From Gossypium raimondii (taxonomy: Eukaryota; Streptophyta; Magnoliopsida; Malvales; Malvaceae), in NCBI RefSeq assembly GCF_025698545.1, contig NC_068575.1:47687980-47751979 (forward strand): a stretch of DNA of 64,000 bases, written 5' to 3'. Position 1 is the first letter of the stretch, and every line of letters starts with the position of its first letter. A model generated the notes under the pieces. The model saw only the letters and a list, made by a program, of their open reading frames with translations, had not been told where the DNA came from and searched no databases. Below, piece by piece: positions 1 to 14,427 of the stretch. A program made the translations under genes and the position numbers.

Positions 1-1484
1 GAGAATAATCAACATGCTTAGAAACAAAAAGAGAAGTAACAACAAAGGGTTGTAAAGGAAGATGGATTGGGGGATAAGGAAGAGTTGGGGATGTTTGAGG
101 GAGAATGAGATAGAGGCCATCTTGTTCTTTACCAATCCCCATCATCCTTCCACTGCAAAGGTCCTCCAAAATACAAAAGGTAGGATAAAAGGAAACAAAA
201 TAGTTAAGATCCTTGGTGAGTTTGGAAATGGAGAGGAGATTGAAATTAAAAGAAGGTACGTAAAGAACATCTTTGATGGTATAATGAGGTGTAAGGTTGT
301 GATTACCAATATGAGTGATGGTGGCTGTGTTACCAGTAGGCAACTTAACAAAAAATTTGTTAGCACATGCAACAAGTTGAATTAAAGAATTAAAAGCATG
401 AGTCGTATGATTGGAAGCCCCAGTATCAAGGATCCAATGGATCGGATCGGATCCGATGCATAGGATGTACCTGCCATGTGAGCAACAGCTTGCACAGACG
501 ACTCCTTATTTAATAGATTCAAGAGTTGTTGATACTGTTCAGTAGTAAATATTGGAGCAGAAATAACGGATGATGACGATGCAAGCAGATCAGAAGAATC
601 AGAAGAAGTAGCAATAACATGATTGACAGTTGGTGATTTCTTCTTGGTGAACTTGAAGTCAGCAGGAAAACCATTGAGCTGATAACATTCTGCTCGAATA
701 TGACCCCTTTTTTTTGGTAATAATTACAGATCAAATCAGAATGCCTCTTGGGAGCTGAAGAAGTTGATGATTGCTGACTAAGAAGAGCAGTAGGCTCAGA
801 GATAGGTAAAGGAGATGCAATCTCACGCTGAGTCTCGTCACTCATAACAAGTGAGTAAGCCTGATTAACAGTGGGTAAAGGCTGCATCAAAAGAACTTGA
901 GAGCGAACATTAGAATAAGTTTCATTTAAACCCATCAAAAACTGGAAAAGACGCTATTGTTGAAGCTGAGCAGTTCTGCGAGTAAGATCACAATCGCATG
1001 TAGAGGAAGGAACAAGAACATCATATTCATCCCAAAATAATCGAAGCTTAGTGAAATAAGTGGAAACAGAAGAAGTTCCTTATGTGTGAGTGGATATAGC
1101 ACGATGAAAAAAGTAAATACGAGAACCATCAACTTTATCATACCGTTTCTGAAGATCCTTCCAAACAGTGGCAGTATTAGACACAAAAATGATGCCAGCA
1201 GAGAGTTCTTGAGTAACAGTAGTAAGAATCCAAGAAAGAACGAGAGCGTTGCAATGATCCCAATGAGGCTTGAGATCGGCATCGAAGCTATCACGAGAGC
1301 ATGAACCATCAATGAACCCTAGCTTATTCTTGGCAAGAAGGGCAATACGCATAGATCTACTCCAAACACAATAATTTTCATTACCAGTAAGCTGATGAGA
1401 AACCAAAATCATCCCTGGCATGTCAGAAGGATGCAAATAAAGAGGATGACTAAACGGCAGAGAGATAGATGAATGATTAGCCAT
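1..1484 (-). pseudogene. Copia gag / pre-integrase reading frame, broken
   Basis: Translation from the ATG at 1484 gives a Copia gag (UBN2/retrotran_gag type) with the typical opening: position before the LTG.NY.VW motif, then W...A..LL..K...G.IDG, then VW..L...Y. A TAA at about 1080 and a TAG near 960 interrupt it. Both look like former CAA/CAG glutamine codons. Downstream (about 720-690) the expected zinc knuckle loses frame. The segment from about 430 to 1 reads as the aspartic-protease-to-pre-integrase linker (TGASNH-like start, then ISKLTKDLN). It is inactive. Confidence 0.8.
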
Positions 1485-1535
1485 TAAAAAATGAAGGAGA
1501 AAAACTGGATCGAAGATGATCAGAAAGATGATCTT

Positions 1536-1547
1536 AGGCTGATACCA
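1536..1547 (-). promoter_or_regulatory. Copia primer-binding site (tRNA-iMet)
   Basis: The minus strand reads TGGTATCAGCCT next to the LTR end. Plant Copia elements use initiator Met-tRNA to prime first-strand synthesis, and the TGGTATCAG core is the usual site. The last bases differ from the common form. Confidence 0.75.
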
Positions 1548-1734
1548 TGTTAAGAAAAAGAAGTTGAAATGAATAACTGTTAATTCATTCAAGTAAAAGA
1601 GTAGTAAATATATACACAAGAGTGTAACTAACCCTATTGCCAATTATACAAGTATAACTAACCCTACTGCTAATTACACATAAGTAACTAATTCCTAACT
1701 AACTATACACAAACACCAATGTATATTCTCAACA
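1548..1734 (-). repeat. Copia 5' LTR (187 bp)
   Basis: On the minus strand the segment starts TGTTGAG at 1734 and ends TTAACA at 1548, giving the canonical TG...CA ends, and it directly abuts the primer-binding site. It is short for an LTR but within the Copia range. The partner LTR is not in the window, so LTR-LTR divergence cannot be read. Confidence 0.75.
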
Positions 1735-1739
1735 TGCTT

Positions 1740-2080
1740 TCATACCCTCCTTTCCACCATCACCACCATCCAAGAGCGATAGCTCTTTGTATAAGCGGTT
1801 GTCTCACCTCCTCTGTTGCCACTATTTCTACATTAGCTGTCACTGCGTACCGATAGGTAAATTTCTTCATGGCCACATCTATCGTACTTAAAGCATTTAT
1901 TAGGTGAGTGATTCGTATTCCACTATTTGGAGATGACTCTTAATCTTGATCTATGAAATTGGTGGCTTCCTCAAATCAATAAAGTTATCATAAGCACGAA
2001 TCTCCCCCTTACACCACTATCATTATTATTATCAATCTTGATCACCTTTTCTACTATATGGTCGACCGCGCATAATAAAT
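1740..2080 (-). pseudogene. LINE L1 ORF1 relic, downstream half (split by the MULE)
   Basis: Read on the minus strand this piece resembles the part of plant L1 ORF1 that follows DUF4283: a hydrophobic stretch ending in KVIKIDNN, then GRF, and a degraded zinc knuckle (a CGH-like remnant). Several frameshifts and stops are present. The upstream half lies at 8846-9310 on the other side of the MULE, and the reading phase is continuous when the MULE and one target duplication are ignored. Identification is by family resemblance only. Confidence 0.6.
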
Positions 2081-2089
2081 TCTTTTTAT
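2081..2089 (+). repeat. MULE target-site duplication, left
   Basis: TCTTTTTAT, identical to 8837-8845. A 9-bp direct duplication is the hallmark of Mutator insertion. Confidence 0.9.
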
Positions 2090-2240
2090 GGGTCTTTTAA
2101 TAAAATATTACAAAAAAATACCAAAATAATATTAACTATTTTTATTTACCAAAATAATACAAAAAAACAGTGGAAAATGGGATGCCACAAGCGGCACCAC
2201 TCGTATTATAAACCCAACATCCGTCCAGCTGAAGGAGAAG
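2090..2240 (+). repeat. MULE left terminal inverted repeat
   Basis: Matches the reverse complement of the right end over about 80 AT-rich bases and again over the GC-richer block GCGGCACCACTC at about 2194, ending near a GAAGAAG purine run. Small gaps separate the matching blocks. MULE transposases bind such long TIRs, and transcription of mudr-type genes often starts in them. Confidence 0.8.
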
Positions 2241-2919
2241 AAGAAGAAAAAAGAAGAAGAAAAAAAAAGAAGAAAAAGAAGAAGGATGAGAAGAAGAAGG
2301 ATGAGGAGGAGGATGATGAGGTGCTGCCGGAAAAAGAGAGAAAGAGAAGAGAAAAAATAAGGTATTTTAAAAAAAAAATGGATTATCTTGTTATTATGTT
2401 TTTTTGTATAATTTTTATTATTTTTTGTTGTTAGTTTAGTTATTATTGTTAGTTATTAAGATTAATAAAAACTCAAATTGATGGTTTTAGTTAGTATTAT
2501 TATTGTTAGTTTTTAGGATTTAGTTATTAATAATTATTATTACTTAGTATTATTGTTAGTAAAAACTAATATTATTATTATGGTTAGTTATTAGGATTAG
2601 TAAAACCCTAATTATTATTTTAGTTAGTATGATTGTTAGTTTTACATTATATTATTGTTAGTTATTATTTTAGTAAAACCCTAATTATTATTGTTAGTTA
2701 GTATTATTTTGAGTATAAAATTATTATTATTGTTATTGTGTTAGTTATTAGGATTAGTGGTTAAATGTTGTTAATGTACAAAATGATAACTGAAAAGTAT
2801 GAGCTTAAGGATGAAAAAATTGCATATTGAAACATTAATTTTTTATTTAAGTAATTTATTTACCGTTCGAGATTGTTTTTTGAGATTTTGTTTATTTATT
2901 GACAGATTGAATATTGAAG

Positions 2920-5598
2920 ATGGATAATAAGTTTTTTGTATGCATTTATTTCGATGGAGTCATCTTGACAACAAGTGTTGGATGTATATTTGAATGTCGG
3001 CAACAAATAGCAATAAGATTTAATAGAAATGTCTCGTTGGATGATATGAAAGGAAGGATTAATGCAAAAATTCTTAGACGTTGTGGGAGAAGGATATCAA
3101 AATTTTTCTACAAGTTTCCAGTTTCGACAAATCCGATCAAATTCACTGAAATGAAACTTGTGGACGACGAAGATGTGGAGACAATGGTCGCTCTTTATTG
3201 TGGGAATGAGAGTGACAAGAATGCACTGGTTTACTTATTTGTTGAGTTAGCCGGTATAGAAGAAAATGAAGATGTCAATGCATATGGTCAAGAACACGGA
3301 GCTCAAGAACCATGGATGGGGGCTCCAATATCGTACGTTGATAGTGAATCGACTATAGGTGGGATCGATATCGATTTGAATATTACACTCGATATTGATG
3401 TGGTTGGTGGTGAAGAAGAAGATGGTAGCGATCATTGTGATGAAGAGGTCGATAGTGACAGTGATCTCGATGTGGACGATGTATCTGATGATATTGACGA
3501 TGAAGATGTGAATAACGATGGAAACATTAACGCTTCTTCGATCGGGAATCAGATGCGACGTATTTTGTTACACAATAATCCTGGGCCACATATGTCGCTC
3601 ATAGACCCGAGTGCAGCTTATGTAGCTAAGTTCCCGGAGTACCCTGAAATAGTTCATCCTCATCGGCTGGCCGTAAATTCTGATCATCAGGAGTTATTCA
3701 TAGGCCAGAGATTCGAAAGTAAAGATGAGTGCGTACTAACTATAAAACAGTATAGCATGAACATATCAGTGGATTATAAAGTCGCAGTGTCTACTCCGAC
3801 AATATATATTGGGGAGTGTTAGAAGGCAGCAGAAGGCTGCAATTGGCGGGTACGAGCTGCATTCATTAAAAGTTCGCAGATGTGCGAGATACGAAAATTT
3901 GTTGGTCCTCATACATGCACATCAACACGCATGACAGAAGATTATGGAAAACTTGATTTGAAAACTATCTGTACGTGTATCATGCCAATGGTGAAGGACA
4001 TGCCTACCATTAAAGTTTCAGTACTGATTGCCGAAATGCAAGCACGATTCCAGTATCGAGTATCATATCGAAATATCTAAACAGATGGAAATGGAGTAAT
4101 TGTATATGGATTATGATCCATCGTATAACGAGCTACAAGAATGGATAGCTGCTATGCGGGAGTACGTACCGGGGACTGTGATTGAGTTACAGGCAAAGCC
4201 TTATTACGGCTCGAATGACCAGTTACAGCTAGAAAAAAGGATTTTCCATCGGATGTTCTGGACGTTTGATCCATGTGTGCGGGCATTTCCCTACTGCAAG
4301 CCATTTGTGCAGGTGGATGGGACCTGGCTATATGGAAAATATACACAAATCCTACTTCTTGCGGTTGCTCAAGATGGAAATAGAAATGTGCTCCCGATAG
4401 CATTTGCCATCGTAGATAAGGAGAACTTGGAATCTTGAGAATTCTTCCTCACTAACCTGCGGAGGTATGTTATTAGCAACGATAACATTTGCATCATCTC
4501 CGATAGAGGGAAATGTTTAATTGTAGCAATTAGGCGTTCCGATGTGCCATGGAGATCCGTTTACTGCATCCGTCACATTGCATCTAACTTCCATAAAGAT
4601 TATAAGAATGCAGACTGGAAGAGACAAGTCGTGGCAATGGGTAAATGATAACCTTATCTTTTCAATATAAGTTGTAATATTTTATGTTATCGAGTTACTG
4701 GAACTTATTTTTTCTTAATACGTATACAGCGTACGAGTTAGAGCCACATATTTTTCGCCAAAGATTGATTCGACTTGAAAGTGACATGGAGGGGTAAACA
4801 AACACATCTTTCCGATAATGGTTGGGTACAATGGAGTTGTGGCAATGGGCTCAAAGTTTTGACGAGGGTTTTTGTTATGGACAAATGACCACAAACTTAG
4901 TGGAGGGGGTCAACGTTGTATTGTTGAAAACACGTCATCTTTCGATTGCATCTGTCTTCTCTGCTACATTCTATAGGTTGGCTACCTTGATGCCAAGAAT
5001 GGGTCAGCAACAAGTCGACCAGATTGAGGCGGGACACGTGTTTGTCAACGATGTCAAGGATGCAATGGTTGCAAACCATCGAATGGCGAGATCCATGAAT
5101 GTAGAAATATATTCACGATGTCTAGAAATGTTTCGAGTTACTGAGACCATCGGTCGTCGACCTGGTATACCACCTAGGTCTTATGGAGTTGAGCTCCGGA
5201 ACAAACGGTGCGAGTGCAGGAAGTTCGAAACACTTCATTATCCATGTGCGCATGTTGTGGCAGCGTGTGCTAAAGTGAACCTTAATGTTGAACAATATAT
5301 CGATGATGTATACAAGCTCGAGCGCACATTGCGTGTCTGGGAAAATGAGTTCCCCGTCCTACCTGACCTGTCTACGTGGGAGGTGCCTCCGACGACTTTC
5401 GAGCTTCTCCCATACAGAGGGCTATGCAAGAATTCAAGAGGTCGTCCGCAATCAACCAGAATCCGTAATGAAATTGACATTAGGGAGAAATCCGACGGTA
5501 AGTGTTGTGGATTATGCAGGTTAAGTGGTCATAGTCGGAATAAATGCCCTCAGCGAAACTATCATGTTGGACAGTCGTTAGGATCGGGTCAGAATTGA
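2920..5598 (+). pseudogene. mudrA-type MULE transposase, broken
   Basis: From the ATG at 2920 the parts are: a PB1-like N-terminal domain, a long Asp/Glu-rich linker (about 3410-3520), the Mutator DNA-binding domain (about 3690-4070), the MULE DDE-type catalytic domain (about 4230-4640; VDGTW and ISDRG supply two acidic residues), a GT-AG intron (4641-4729), then a SWIM zinc finger (CEC...CAH, about 5209-5253) and a terminal CCHC knuckle (CGLC...H....C, about 5506-5548). In-frame stops occur at 3820 (TGG to TAG), 4097, 4436 (TGG to TGA), 4795 and 4816, plus a frameshift near 4075. Normally this protein cuts and rejoins at the TIRs. This copy cannot make a full-length product. Confidence 0.88.
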
Positions 5599-5599
5599 C

Positions 5600-5990
5600 C
5601 TAATGCTGTCAAATTGTTATGAATAATGTTGTAAAAAGTATAATTCATTTGGAATAATTAAAATTATTCAGCTTATGCTTATGCTTAAATTATATCCAAA
5701 TTAAGTTGTAAAAGTATAATTCATTTGGAATAATTAAAATTATTCAGCTTATGATTATGCTTATGCTTAAATTGTATCCAAATTAAGTTATAAAAGTATA
5801 ATTCATTTGAAATAATTAAAATTATTCACTTATGCTTATGCTTAAATTGTATCCAAATTAAGTTATAAAAGTATAATTCATTTGGAATAATTAAAATTAT
5901 TCAGCTTATGCTTATGCTTATGCTTAAATTGTATCCAAATTAAGTAATAAAAAGTATAATTCATTTGGAATAATTAAAATTATATCGAAA
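5600..5990 (+). repeat. Tandem repeat, about 75-bp unit, about 5 copies
   Basis: A unit built around GTATAATTCATTTGGAATAA, then AATTATTCAGCTTATGCTTA, then ATCCAAATTAAG recurs about five times just after the transposase stop. Copies differ mainly in the number of a GCTTAT hexamer, a sign of slippage. It lies between the two convergent MULE genes, where both transcripts should end. Confidence 0.85.
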
Positions 5991-6006
5991 ATGGAGCCAT
6001 TTAACC

Positions 6007-6870
6007 TTAAATGGTTGGTGAGTAACCGATGCCAAAAATGGCATCTAATAAAGCGCCCAAGACTGCAGCAATGTAAGACATCTGCCCATGTCTACAACAG
6101 AAGGCTTTGTCGTTCGACAAAGCTCCTGATATAACACTGCTAGAACGGGCGGAGCCCCAGCTATACGAACGAACATTGGACAAATCAGCTAATAAGGGCA
6201 AGTACATCATATGCACCTTGTTGTTGTTTGCATCGGGCATCAGTACTCCCCTTAGGATATGCATGATGTATGCTCGAGCAGCGCACATCAACTCACCTTC
6301 AGTGGCATTCGCTGATAACTGTCCAAATTTGACTTTCAGCCATGTAAATTTCAAGCTTGTAAAATTTTCCTCATTATTGTTTGGCGAGTCTCCTAGTAGC
6401 TGATTACATAGTGCAGCCAGATCAATAAATGTACTTACTCTCGTTACGGGACTCCCGTCCATTGGGAGCCCAAGCTACAACGCAACATCCTCTAAGGTCA
6501 CTGTGCACTCCCCACACGGAAAATGAAAAGTGTGGGTCTCCAGGCGCCACCGCTCCACTAGCGCAGATAATAAATCATACTACAAGTCGAACGTCCGGAT
6601 CAATGCAGTTGACCCAAATCCGGCTTGCTCCAAGTACGGCATCAATCGTGAATCCGGGGGATGCTTTAAACCATTCACCCGACCCCTTATTACTCGGTAC
6701 GAGTCCTGATAGTGTTAAATTACAGAAAAATATATTAGGATAACATGATTTATTTCTATATATTATGTATATCCTTTTTTAATAGAACCCGTGATTAACA
6801 GATAATAATATATTACCATCTCATTAGCCGCATCAAATATGTGTTTACCCCTGCTAATCAATGAAGCCAT
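6007..6870 (-). pseudogene. Plant mobile domain (PMD) gene inside the MULE, broken
   Basis: Minus strand. Exon 1 is 6870-6817 (ATG at 6870, 18 codons, MASLISRGKHIF...). Exon 2 is 6705-6007, with GT-AG intron borders and matching phase. The protein resembles the PMD family (PF10536; MAIN/MAIL1 and the long-form PP7-like proteins): an early YLE.AGF block, W..ETHTFH..CGE.TVTL.DV..LLGLP, then the P.DG.PV motif. Two in-frame TAG codons interrupt the start of exon 2, one after FDL and one before LGLP, and at least the second looks like CAG to TAG. PMD proteins are linked to transcriptional silencing of transposons in Arabidopsis. A role for a transposon-borne copy is inference. Confidence 0.82.
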
Positions 6871-6899
6871 TGCGATGCCTGCAACTTCAAAAAAAAATT

Positions 6900-8260
6900 T
6901 TAGTAAAAAACCCTTATTTCAGTCATTTGTTCGTATTTTTTTCCCGAATTTTATTACTTTAAAAAATAGACTATTTTCTAATTTTATTATTTTAAATTAT
7001 TTTAGTACATTATGTTTGAAATTTAAATAGATTTAGTGTGTTTTTAAATAAATTTAAAAAAAAACTCTTATTTCGGCCCTTTGCTCGTATTTTTTTCCCG
7101 AATTTTATTACTTTCAATAAAAATTTATTATTTTCGTATTTTATTATTTTATTTTATTTTATTTTATTTTAGTACATTATGTTTGAAATGTATTAATTAA
7201 TTCTATTTTTAGAAAATTATGTAAAAACCTTTATTTCGCCCTTTGTTCGTATTTTTTCCGAATTTTATTACTTTTAAAAATAGACTATTTTCTAATTTTA
7301 TTATTTTACATTATTTTAGTACATTATGATTGAAATTTAAATAAATTTAGTGTGTTTTTAATTAAATTTTAAAAAACTCTTATTTCGCCCTTTGCTCGTA
7401 TTTTTTCCGAATTTTATTACTTTCAATAAAAATATATTATTTTCATATTTTATTATTATACTTTATTTTAGTACATTATGTTTGAAATGTATTAATTAAT
7501 TCTGTTTTTTTAATTTAGTAAAAACCCTTATTTAGCTCTTTGTTCTTTTTTTTCCGAATTTTATTACTTTTAAAAATATAGTATTTTCTAATTTTATTAT
7601 TTTACATTATTTTAGTACATTATGTTTGAAATTTAAATAAATTTAGTGCGTTTTAAATAAATTTTAAAAAACCTTTATTTCGACCCTTTGCTCAGTATAT
7701 TTTTCCGATTTTTATTACTTTTAATAAAAATATATTATTTTCGTATTTTATTTTTTTACATTATTTTAGTACATTATGTTTAAAATGTATTAATTATTTA
7801 TTTTTTAAATTTAGTAAAAACCCTTATTTTAGCCTTTTGTTCGTATTTTTCCCGAATTTTATTACTTTAAAAAATATACTATTTTCTAATTTTAATTTTT
7901 TACATCATTTTAGTACATTATGTTTGAAATTTAAATAAATTTATCGTATTTTTAAATAATTTAAAAAACCCTTATTTTGGCCCTTTACTCGTATTTTTTC
8001 CGATTTTATTACTTTCAATAAAATATATTATTTTCATATTTTATTTTTTACATTATTTTAGAACATTATGTTGAAATGTATTAATTATTTCTTTTTTAAA
8101 AAATTAGTTAAAAACCCTTACTTGACCCTTTGTTCGTATTTTTTCTCCTCATTTTATTACTTTAAAAATATCATATTTTCTAATTTTATTATTTTACATT
8201 ATTTTAGCACATTATGTTTGAAATTTATTAATTTAGTGTGTTTTTAAATGTATAATTTTT
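6900..8260 (+). repeat. Higher-order tandem array: ~150-bp units alternating as ~300-bp dimers
   Basis: About nine units each contain CCCTTATTT, a TTTG(T/C)TCGTATTTTT block, CCGAATTTTATTACTTT and TTTTAGTACATTATGTTTGAAA. Starts fall near 6910, 7066, 7230, 7379, 7527, 7672, 7820, 7970 and 8117. Alternate units carry TGTTCG and TGCTCG and end differently (TTTAAATAAATTTAGTGTG versus TGTATTAATTAATT), so the array is a repeated dimer. No gene is visible. It occupies the upstream side of the PMD gene. Confidence 0.88.
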
Positions 8261-8639
8261 TCGAATTTTATTACTTTCGGTGAATATACAATTTCCGTTT
8301 TTTTTTTCTTTTCGCATTTTATGTTTTCTTAAACATATTATTTTATTATTTTATTTTTAATGTTATTTTCCTAAAAAAACTAATTACAACATCCTAAATA
8401 AATTTCATAAAAAAATTCTAATCAAAATAGAATGTACATAACATGAGTTTTTTCATGCTAAATAAATTTTATAAAATATATATGTTAAATAAAATAATAA
8501 AACACATACGATGTACATATATTTTTACACAAATATTATAAAAAAAATTACCTTTACTTCTTTTTTTTCCTTCCTTCCCTCTTCTTCTCCTCCTTTCCTT
8601 TTCTTTCTTTTTTTTCTTTCTTTCCTCTCCTTTTCTTCT

Positions 8640-8836
8640 CCACCCACCGGCCGAATGGTCCCCCCATTATAAAGGGAGTGGTGCCGCCTATGGCAGCCCC
8701 TCCACCAGGGTGCTGTCACATTCCAGCGGCTTTTTTTTTAAATTTTTTTATTTTTTTGTATTATTTTGATAAATAAAAAAAGTTAATATTATTTTGATAT
8801 TATTTTATTTTTTTGTAATATTTTAGTAAAATACCC
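8640..8836 (-). repeat. MULE right terminal inverted repeat
   Basis: Inverted partner of 2090-2240. It contains GAGTGGTGCCGCC (about 8678-8690), the inverted form of the left block, and a pyrimidine run inside it. It holds about 45 extra bases relative to the left TIR, so the ends have diverged. Confidence 0.8.
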
Positions 8837-8845
8837 TCTTTTTAT
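8837..8845 (+). repeat. MULE target-site duplication, right
   Basis: TCTTTTTAT, a perfect copy of 2081-2089. Confidence 0.9.
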
Positions 8846-9310
8846 ACAATTCCCCTAATAAAATAAATGATTATATTTAAACCACCACATTGAACAGATA
8901 AGGCTGAGACAAAAAAAAAAGAAAAAGATGGAAGTCCAAGACCCGACGACCAGATACTGTCCAAAAATAACCTATGGCCCCTATAACAACACCTTCGTAT
9001 AATCCTCCACATGCTTTAAATTTCACCATGTAATAAACATTCTCTAGTTTGACCGATTGGAGTGTATTAATGGATGTCCAGACTTGCATAGAGCTCATTC
9101 AACAATATACTAAACCCAGTTTTCTTTCCATGTATTCTGGTTACAATTGTTTTCTCCATAAATGATTTCTCTCTAAAAGCCTAATTGAAGGGTAATTTAC
9201 CCCTTTATGTCATCATCTCTTATCCTTAGAATTCTACCTACTGTTCCAACTATTTAGCAACACGTCTCGAAATGAAACTCAATGGCCTTTCCTGTGATTC
9301 ATAACTACAT
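8846..9310 (-). pseudogene. LINE L1 ORF1 relic, upstream half (DUF4283-like)
   Basis: Minus-strand translation gives LENVYYMVKFK...Y..V..GA.GYFWTVSG and SQPYLFNVVV, spread over two frames. This matches the DUF4283 layout of plant L1 ORF1 (a VKF strand, a GPW-like motif, then the FxPSQPYP region). It is frameshifted and contains stops. It continues across the MULE into 2080-1740. Confidence 0.6.
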
Positions 9311-10081
9311 CGATCTGCCTCCCTTGACCGGAGGTTTTCAAGTGTTGGATTATCATTTTTGGTTGAAAGAGCGTCTTCAAAGCTTTTCCCTATTTTTAGG
9401 ACCTTTAATTCATGAGATGATGTTAATATTATGTGTTTGTGTCAAATAAACACCAATTCAATTCAACAATAACTACAAAACTATTTCTAGTTAAAAAGTA
9501 TTAACAACTATTGTGTAGGGATAAATTCGGCTAAGCAACGAACAAGTAAAATAATAAAGAGATTGAAAAGATCGAACAATAATATTTTATGTGGAAAAAA
9601 CCCTCTAAAGAGAATAAAAGAAATAATAGGTAAAAATCATTTCACTAAAACCACAAAAATGAAGAATAATAAATATAGAGATAAAATTAAATCCCAAAAC
9701 CGAAATAATAACCTTCAAAACATAAATCTAAATTTCTCTGAAAACTTGTAAAATTAATACCTAAATATATAATGAATTATTTTCTAGGGTAACAAAAAGG
9801 ACTTATTTATAGGTTAAGTTTGTAGGTCAAATTAATATTAAAATAATGATAAACTAAAACAGAGGGTCAAAAATGTGAAGCATAACCCTAACTCCATGCA
9901 AGGTTTGTTTTTCGTATATTTTGATATAGTAAAATCTATGAAAAATTAAACTCATAATAAATCCAAGAAACAAAGATACATAATTAAAAGCTATTTTAAT
10001 TGAATTAGAGAAATTTTGGAAGTGCGTGACGAAAGAAGCATGAAAAGGAATTGAACAAAATAATATGATATAAAGACAGTA
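9311..10081. other. Intergenic AT-rich spacer, no gene recognised
   Basis: Short open stretches here show no conserved motif. About 9520-9800 has the feel of an old LTR or short interspersed element (an A-rich run, then TTATTTATAGG), but no termini or partner copy were found. The right end leads into the likely promoter and 5' UTR of the cytidylyltransferase gene. Confidence 0.5.
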
Positions 10082-10331
10082 AGAGTTGTGTTCTACTTTT
10101 GATACTACAAAAATAGAAGCGAAAGAAGCGCGAATTCGGAGGCGTAAATGGGAGCCCCTTTCTTTGCCTTCACACCAAACCAGTAATCCCAATTATATTT
10201 ACCACACTTATGAATTCATCTCATCGAACTTGTCCTTTCTTTTTCTAATTTCTAAACCAGACTTAAGAATTAATCTCATAAAATTTGTCCTTCTTTTTTT
10301 TTTTTTTTTTCTAATTTCTAACATCTCCACC
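10082..10331 (+). promoter_or_regulatory. Probable proximal promoter / 5' UTR of the cytidylyltransferase gene
   Basis: This is the region directly before the ATG at 10332. It includes a 20-base T-rich run (10290-10311) and an 18-base segment (about 10205-10222, ATGAATTCATCTCATCGA-like) that recurs in altered form at about 10262-10290. No convincing TATA box or start site could be fixed by eye. Confidence 0.35.

Positions 10332-14427
<4,096 letters not shown>

Larger units (their letters stand above)
1..1734 (-). mobile_element. Decayed Ty1/Copia retrotransposon, 5' part (runs off the left edge)
   Basis: Read on the minus strand, the order is LTR (1734-1548), a primer-binding site complementary to initiator Met-tRNA (1547-1536), gag with its start codon at 1484, a remnant zinc-knuckle region, and the gag-pre-integrase segment reaching the left edge. 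This is the standard Copia order. Reverse transcriptase, RNase H and the 3' LTR must lie outside the window if they exist. The coding part is broken by nonsense codons and a frameshift, so the element cannot make its own proteins. Confidence 0.85.
2090..8836 (+). mobile_element. Complete MULE (Mutator-like) DNA transposon, 6747 bp
   Basis: Both ends are defined. The first and last about 20 bases (GGGTCTTTTAATAAAATATT and its inverted partner ending ATACCC) form long terminal inverted repeats. The element is flanked by identical 9-bp copies of TCTTTTTAT, the target-site length typical of Mutator elements. Inside lie a mudrA-type transposase (+, 2920-5598), a tandem repeat (5600-5990), a plant-mobile-domain gene (-, 6007-6870) and a higher-order tandem array (6900-8260). 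Both genes are broken, so the copy is non-autonomous now, but its architecture is that of an autonomous element. Confidence 0.92.

Noticed and set aside
1..20. GAGAATAATCAACATGCTTA resembling the outer edge of the Copia LTR at about 1724-1739
   Set aside because: The match is short and this stretch reads as in-phase Copia coding sequence on the minus strand, so it is not a second LTR or a target duplication.
2177..2434. Lys/Glu-rich open frame near the MULE left end
   Set aside because: It is the purine-rich inner part of the terminal inverted repeat; the mirrored tract at the right end gives a similar low-complexity frame.
6900..8260. CRISPR-like array
   Set aside because: The units are contiguous tandem repeats in a plant transposon with no unique spacers; CRISPR does not apply.
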